Of a DNA stretch of 64,000 nucleotides, positions 59,687 through 64,000 are shown piece by piece. A program made the position numbers and the translations under genes. Source of the DNA: Gracilaria gracilis (Eukaryota > Rhodophyta > Florideophyceae > Gracilariales > Gracilariaceae); the NCBI GenBank assembly GCA_030374805.1, contig JARGSG010000110.1:62001-126000 (forward strand). The letters run 5' to 3'. A model generated the notes under the pieces. The model was not told the origin of the DNA. It did not search any database and was given only the letters and a program-made list of their open reading frames with translations. Numbering within the stretch: position 1 is the stretch's first letter; each line of letters begins with the position of its first letter.

Positions 59687-60754
59687 ATGAAGGTTATATC
59701 GCTAGCAGCTGAGAAGCTGGAGGATTCCCCTTCCAAGTCCGATGCCAGTATCACTCCGCCGCCGCCTGGAAAACCGCCTCATGTCGTTCTGTTCTACATT
59801 TTTTGCTGGTTTATGGCCAATGGTACCACCGTCTTGTTCAACAAGTACATTTTCAAGACCATGAACTTCACCAACCCTTTGAGTCTAACGCTTATTCATA
59901 TGGTAACACAGAGCATACTGGCACATCTTACAATCGACTATCTCAAATCTGTCGACAAAGTCCGAGTCGATCCTGTTGATTACTACTCAAAGCTCCTCGT
60001 CATCGCCGTTGTTTTTTGCACTAACATCTGCCTCGGTAACATTAGCTTGCGCTTTGTGCCCGTGTCTTTCATGCAGACAATCAAATCGCTCACCCCGGTC
60101 TGCACCGCTTTACTTCAATACCTCGTTTTTCGATCAAGACTGCGTACATCTGCTCTCATGGCGCTAATTCCTATCAGTGGCGGTGTCGCACTTGCCTCCG
60201 TAACCGAGCTTGAGTTCCATCTAGGTGGTTTCATTGCTGCCCTTACAGCCTGCTTCCTCACTGGATTGAAGTTTGTCCTCAGCTCTCAAATGCTTGCGGG
60301 TCGTTACAAACTGGATAGTATCAATCTTCTGTATTACATGGCTCCGCCTTCAGCTGCACTTTTGCTACCGCTTGTTCTTCTGCTCGAGAAAGACGGAGTG
60401 ATGTTGTGGGTTTTGAGCCCGGAAAGAACTACAAGAGACTTTCTCTATCTGCTTTTCAGTGGCGTTGTTTCGTATATTTTGAATGTCACTCTGTTCATTG
60501 TCCTCAAGGCTACGTCATCAGTTACGGTCACCGTCGCCGGCAACATCAAGACAGTTCTCGTAATCGGCATAAGCATCATCATTTTCCAAAATGCCGTCAC
60601 CTGGGTCAATCTGATGGGTTGCATGATCGCTATCTCTGGGTGTTGCTGGTATGGTCTCATCAAGGACAAGTGGGCTACAATGGGTACGTTTAGCATCGGT
60701 AAGAGTCCAGCTACTTACCAACCTGTTGAAAAGTCGGACAAGCTTCCACAATAG
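59687..60754 (+). CDS. TPT/nucleotide-sugar-type transporter (DMT superfamily)
   Basis: A 355-residue membrane protein with about ten helices, of the triose-phosphate/nucleotide-sugar transporter family. Signature regions are FYIFCWFMANGTTVLFNKYIF (near residues 38-58, numbered from MKVISLAAEK), LTLIHMVTQS, and the family hallmark GNISLRFVPVSFMQTIKSLTPVC (in part about 122-144). GGVALASVTELEFHLGGF and VTVTVAGNIKTVLVIGISI follow. There is no clear plastid transit peptide and the C-terminus is short and charged, so an endomembrane (Golgi/ER) transporter is more likely than the plastid triose-phosphate translocator. The substrate is unknown. An upstream ATG at 59594 would add 31 residues without a strong signal. 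It is convergent with the PDZ gene. Confidence 0.88.
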   Translation: MKVISLAAEKLEDSPSKSDASITPPPPGKPPHVVLFYIFCWFMANGTTVLFNKYIFKTMNFTNPLSLTLIHMVTQSILAHLTIDYLKSVDKVRVDPVDYYSKLLVIAVVFCTNICLGNISLRFVPVSFMQTIKSLTPVCTALLQYLVFRSRLRTSALMALIPISGGVALASVTELEFHLGGFIAALTACFLTGLKFVLSSQMLAGRYKLDSINLLYYMAPPSAALLLPLVLLLEKDGVMLWVLSPERTTRDFLYLLFSGVVSYILNVTLFIVLKATSSVTVTVAGNIKTVLVIGISIIIFQNAVTWVNLMGCMIAISGCCWYGLIKDKWATMGTFSIGKSPATYQPVEKSDKLPQ

Positions 60755-61439
60755 ACGTCAACCCATGCCATGTAATCACTAGCTCAAAATCTACTACATA
60801 TCATTATGTTAAGGGCTTTGAAATGTTGAGCGCAGAGGTTCGGTTTATGGTATGCGCTCTGAAACCCACCCTGACAGGCTAGCACGGTGAACAACAGGAG
60901 GTGCCACCGTCTGAAAGACCTTGCTGGCTGATCGTCAGCTACCGGATTGCATGGCTTGTCCTTGTATCTTAATGGCAACTGACTGCATGTGACTCCTAGT
61001 CCTGCTCTTCCAACCTAAACCATTCTAAAGCGAACTATTGCTGAAGTTCAACCTGCGACATCAGTTTTGTTAATTCAAGTGCGATCTGGGAGGCATCTCG
61101 TCCCACCCTTCGTGATTGAAAGAGTGAAGACAACAAGAACGCAATAGCCAACAAGAGCCAACCTGCTTCCGCAATCGCATACCACTACACACAGTTGCAC
61201 CTACACTCCGGCTGCCAACAGACTATCGATGTCATGGTCAAATATGAGGGTATCTGCAGGTGCCTTGCAGGCACAAAGTGCGCTTCAAGCCACGAAGTTG
61301 GCTTGAGTCATAACCCTCGTACTGGATTGACAAAGCTGTGTTACTCCTTGGAGATTCAATTACAATTTAAAGAGTACTCGAGTGTAAAAGAAAGTGTGTG
61401 TGGAATAGATACATCTTTGATAAAGGTGGTAAAAATGAA
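60755..61439. other. tail-to-tail spacer of TPT transporter and PDZ protein
   Basis: 685 bp between convergent ends. Short open frames only. No recognised feature. Confidence 0.5.
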
Positions 61440-62222
61440 TTACTTGGTTAATCCGAACGCTACACTGAGGAGAACGAGGATGAGAATACCAGCGCCAACC
61501 CAAAGGATCCAGTTCTGCTCATAAGGTGCAGCGATTTCTTTTTTCAATTTCTCTTTGAGCTGTTCATCAATCTGAGCTTGTTCCGGGTCGCCATATTCGT
61601 AGATATCGGTGGTTTCCGGTTTAGCTTTTGTCCATGACACAGGGTCCAACACCTCACGTTCACCGAACTTCTCTCTTGCTTCCGTTCTACGGCTAGCGGC
61701 TAATTGAGCGGCTTTGGTCTTCATCTCGGACAGCGTGTCAGGGCTTTCCAACACGAGTGTTACAAAATCTCCTGACCGAATTCGGATAGATTTCATGACC
61801 CTATCAAGCCCCACGCCTCTTGTAGACCACACATCATCGCCGAAAGTAGCCGAAACCGCCACGAGCACATCACCTTCGTTGACCTCACCAGACTCAGCCG
61901 CGTTGCCCTCCGGATCCATGCTTGCTACGAAAACCATTCCATCCTGTCCCTCTTCCAGAACAATGCCTAATGGCTTTTGTAGAATCACAGAACGGTCTCT
62001 ATCGCTGACAATACGCTTCGAGCGATCTTCTCCGTCTTGATAGATGTTGTAGTTGAAAGAATCATTGCATTGAGGGGTGGTTGCTACCCGGGAGCGCGAG
62101 ATGCGGCGCGAAGTGCGGCTGACGGAAGTGTTGTACAATTTGCATCCTTGAAATGATGTGTGGTGTGATGGAAACAAGGCTGATGAGGCGCCTATTGCAT
62201 TAATGTTCACAAACGCTGTCAT
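61440..62222 (-). CDS. plastid PDZ-domain protein with C-terminal membrane anchor
   Basis: A 260-residue protein. Residues 1-50 are a plastid transit peptide (MTAFVNINAIGASSALF, then Arg/Ser-rich). A PDZ-like domain lies at about 78-160, with the carboxylate-binding-type loop KPLGIVLEEG (83-92), a core VFVASMDPEGNAAESGEVNEGDVLVAV (in part 97-123), and RSGDFVTLVLES (149-160). A charged helical linker (165-230) leads to a single membrane segment at about 238-257 (ILWVGAGILILVLLSVAFGL) and a three-residue tail. This layout suggests a thylakoid or envelope-anchored protein presenting a PDZ domain, possibly for assembly or protease targeting. I do not recognise a specific named orthologue. It is head-to-head with bS21. 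Confidence 0.8.
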   Translation of the reverse strand: MTAFVNINAIGASSALFPSHHTSFQGCKLYNTSVSRTSRRISRSRVATTPQCNDSFNYNIYQDGEDRSKRIVSDRDRSVILQKPLGIVLEEGQDGMVFVASMDPEGNAAESGEVNEGDVLVAVSATFGDDVWSTRGVGLDRVMKSIRIRSGDFVTLVLESPDTLSEMKTKAAQLAASRRTEAREKFGEREVLDPVSWTKAKPETTDIYEYGDPEQAQIDEQLKEKLKKEIAAPYEQNWILWVGAGILILVLLSVAFGLTK

Positions 62223-62879
62223 GTCGACTTGCTCACTCTGTCACAGAAGGGATAATGGCTCTAATGACGGTACCCCCAAGCTCTTATAGGCAGTCAGTTG
62301 GCGCTGAGTGGCAATTTGAAACGGTGGGCAACTCGAGCAGGTTGACTCAATCGGAACGGTGGAGGTAGTGAGTGCGGCCAAAGTGCAAAGAACAGCAGAG
62401 CTGCATGCCACAGGGAAAGCAACGTCAGGTCGAAGGAGAGCCGCAAATAACAAAAGCTTTTGTTCACGGAGATAAACCGGCACCCAACACCTCCGCCGAA
62501 GCTCCAAACGCTCAGTGGCCATTTCAAAGCGCGCACCCTCACGCTGTCCAATCAACTGCAAAGGCACTTTGAGCACAGATCAGGCATCACCCAATCACTA
62601 TTTGCCAAGCGCTCAGCGCTATTCTTCCAAAACGTTCGCCTTTTTCTGTTTTCGGCGATGGTTTTCTCTGCCACTTGTCGTGCTCCAAATGGCTCTTCAA
62701 CTGTCGACGTTGTCGCCACTGTGAAGCCTCACTTTCGTCGTTTCGATCTCGGTAACCACAATACCACCGCCCCCACCCGACGTCTTGAGCGTCCGGTCGC
62801 CCACCCCAGACACAAACTTTGCAGTCTCAGCTCGTCATTCGGAAGCTTTCTTGCGCAACTCGCACCAACTACAAGCCTG
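62223..62879. promoter_or_regulatory. head-to-head spacer of PDZ protein and plastid bS21
   Basis: 657 bp between the chosen starts. The bS21 frame is open upstream to 62460, with in-frame ATGs at 62460 and 62658; I treat this as 5' UTR because the peptide encoded does not look like a transit sequence. Confidence 0.45.
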
Positions 62880-63353
62880 ATGCAGAATCGCAGCGCCTTC
62901 GTGCCCGCCGTGGCCATGCCTGTGGCCGCCTCGCCAGCTGCCACAGCCCTGTGTCCGACGCGTCCGGCGCCGTTCTTCTCCAGCATGGCGTTTGGTACCC
63001 CTCTTCCGGCTAGAATTGCGCCTCCGCCGCACTTTTCTAACATCCGTATGGATGTGACAGTCGTCGTTGGCGACAGCGAACCGATCGAGGGAGGTAAGCG
63101 ACAGTCTCGCACTCAACCATCGCCCATAATCTTTATTCCTTGTGCTAACATTTCGTGCGACACCACTCGTTGCATCCCAGCCTTGCGTCGATTCAAGAAA
63201 GAAGTCACAAAGAGCGGTCATCTATTCGAGCTTAGGAGAAGACGATATTTTGAGACCAATACCGAAAAGCGCATTCGCAAGGCGGCTAATGCCAGGCGCA
63301 AGGCTAGGATGTCCAGAAACTCTGCCCGTCAAAGCCAACGCCAGAATTTCTAG
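62880..63353 (+). CDS. RPS21: plastid ribosomal protein bS21, two exons
   Basis: A nuclear gene for a small-subunit protein of the plastid ribosome. Exon 1 (62880-63093) encodes a transit peptide MQNRSAFVPAVAMPVAASPA..., then DVTVVVGDSEPIEG. The intron is 63094-63180 (87 nt, GTAAGC to TCCCAG). Exon 2 (63181-63353) gives ALRRFKKEVTKSGHLFELRRRRYFET and a Lys/Arg-rich tail. The join EPIEG-ALRRFKKEV matches the bacterial/plastid S21 core. The intron is a multiple of three and has no stop, so an unspliced message would still be open, with 29 extra residues in the middle of the core. Start: chosen for its transit-like character; ATGs at 62658 and 62460 are alternatives. 128 residues in all. Confidence 0.88.
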   Translation: MQNRSAFVPAVAMPVAASPAATALCPTRPAPFFSSMAFGTPLPARIAPPPHFSNIRMDVTVVVGDSEPIEGGKRQSRTQPSPIIFIPCANISCDTTRCIPALRRFKKEVTKSGHLFELRRRRYFETNTEKRIRKAANARRKARMSRNSARQSQRQNF

Positions 63354-63530
63354 TCTGTCTTTAACTGACGTTCGAGCAATGCCTATCGTCGCCTGCCCTC
63401 AAATGGCGACACGTAGCTTTTTGTTGCCCACTTCTGACTAAATACAGCCAGTTTCTCAGAGCTCAATGTTTATGCAATCCAAGGTACTCATTCGCTCCAT
63501 CACCATTTACATATAGAAGTCCTACACTTT
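63354..63530. other. tail-to-tail spacer
   Basis: 177 bp between the convergent ends of bS21 and the PPR-like gene; no feature seen. Confidence 0.5.
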
Positions 63531-64000
63531 CTAATGCTTCACCACCTCCTCCCCATCATCCACGTCCTCAAGACCACCCACAACAGTTTCACCGTCCTCA
63601 TCTCCCATCACCGCCTGATCGCCTTGAACATCACTGCTTGACGCCGTGGAACTCTCATATGTTTCGCTCTGCATTCTCAGTTTTTTCACTTGTTCATATG
63701 CATTGTAGCCAAGTCGCCCTGTCATGGCCCTTTCGGTGAGCCCCGCCTCTTCACCTAATTTAAACACTCTCATGGCTCGAGTATTGTCTTCATTTCGCAA
63801 GAAATGTCTTACTAACATCTGATATGTGGAAGGTGATATAATATCTCCTCTTCGCTGAGCCTCTTCAAGCATATGTACTGTTGTCTCTGTTTTGCCCCCT
63901 CGAATCATCAGTCGCACTGCAAGGTGCAGAGTTTGTCCACTCAAGCTGAATCCATGACTTTCCATTTCCTGCAACACCCTCATACCACCACGAATGTGTC
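63531..64000 (-). CDS. pentatricopeptide-like repeat protein, C-terminal part, cut by the window edge
   Basis: The minus-strand frame is open to the window edge, so the N-terminus is missing. The visible 156 residues start HIRGGMRVLQEMESHGFSLSG, a PPR-like A-x-x-V-L-x-E-M-x-x-x-G-F pattern. Two further repeat-like units follow (TTVHMLEEAQRRGDIISPS, RAMRVFKLGEEAGLT). The last 50 residues are acidic and Ser/Gly-rich (EDGETVVGGLEDVDDGEE). PPR proteins usually act on organelle RNA. With so few repeats visible the call is moderate. The ATG at 63981-63983 is internal to the frame and need not be the start. Confidence 0.55.
   Translation of the reverse strand, partial: HIRGGMRVLQEMESHGFSLSGQTLHLAVRLMIRGGKTETTVHMLEEAQRRGDIISPSTYQMLVRHFLRNEDNTRAMRVFKLGEEAGLTERAMTGRLGYNAYEQVKKLRMQSETYESSTASSSDVQGDQAVMGDEDGETVVGGLEDVDDGEEVVKH

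Overview
This window is nuclear DNA of an intron-poor eukaryote with a primary plastid, most likely a florideophyte-type red alga (inference). It carries cytosolic and ER eukaryotic genes (20S proteasome beta1, ARF1, SRP19, a Use1-type SNARE, PPAN/SSF1, adenylosuccinate lyase, inositol polyphosphate kinase) and nuclear genes for plastid proteins. The plastid proteins have simple N-terminal transit peptides of the M-x(n)-A-F type, without a preceding signal peptide (EGY-type S2P protease, a PDZ thylakoid protein, bS21, an unrecognised plastid protein). The introns that can be resolved are few and tiny: 83 nt in ARF1, 79 and 82 nt in SRP19, 87 nt in bS21.

Layout. 0.4-7 kb: host genes (proteasome beta1, CPBP protease, NAXE-like protein, a two-domain glycosyltransferase). 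8.5-13.6 kb: a LINE inserted into an older LINE copy, with a 12-bp target duplication. 14.5-25 kb: ARF1 and then a very GC-rich, microsatellite-rich block (about 15.1-25.2 kb) holding PPAN, a CCDC6-like coiled-coil protein, ADSL, a one-repeat MYB factor, an inositol polyphosphate kinase and a RING protein. 26-38 kb: a broken MACPF gene, COX10, a protein with a possible TPP1-like OB fold, a plastid protein, SRP19, Use1 and an EGY protease. 38.6-59.3 kb: one nested transposon complex. 59.7-64 kb: a TPT-family transporter, a PDZ thylakoid protein, plastid bS21 and a partial PPR-like gene. Host genes mostly alternate strands, as head-to-head and tail-to-tail pairs.

The transposon complex can be resolved base by base. 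Ty3/gypsy element 1 (minus strand, 209-bp LTRs at 38606-38814 and 54804-59308) has a Ty3/gypsy chromovirus (element 2, 42405-53561, plus strand, 542-bp LTRs, TSD TACCA) inserted in its gag zinc knuckle. Its right LTR is itself split by a pogo/Tigger-like DNA transposon (54918-57715) and by two abutting TA-flanked MITE-like elements (57773-58260 and 58263-59266). Removing these restores an LTR of exactly 209 bp.

The most unusual object is element 2. Between integrase and 3' LTR it carries a long antisense reading frame (about 730 codons, no recognised domain). The whole element, LTRs included, is studded with about 60 copies of the palindrome CCGNNCGG, in different codon frames, while almost none are seen in flanking DNA. 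A self-encoded factor and its scattered binding sites would explain this, by analogy with the VANC anti-silencing proteins of plant VANDAL elements, but this remains a hypothesis. Gag and Pol of this element are each interrupted by two in-frame stop codons and no internal frameshift.
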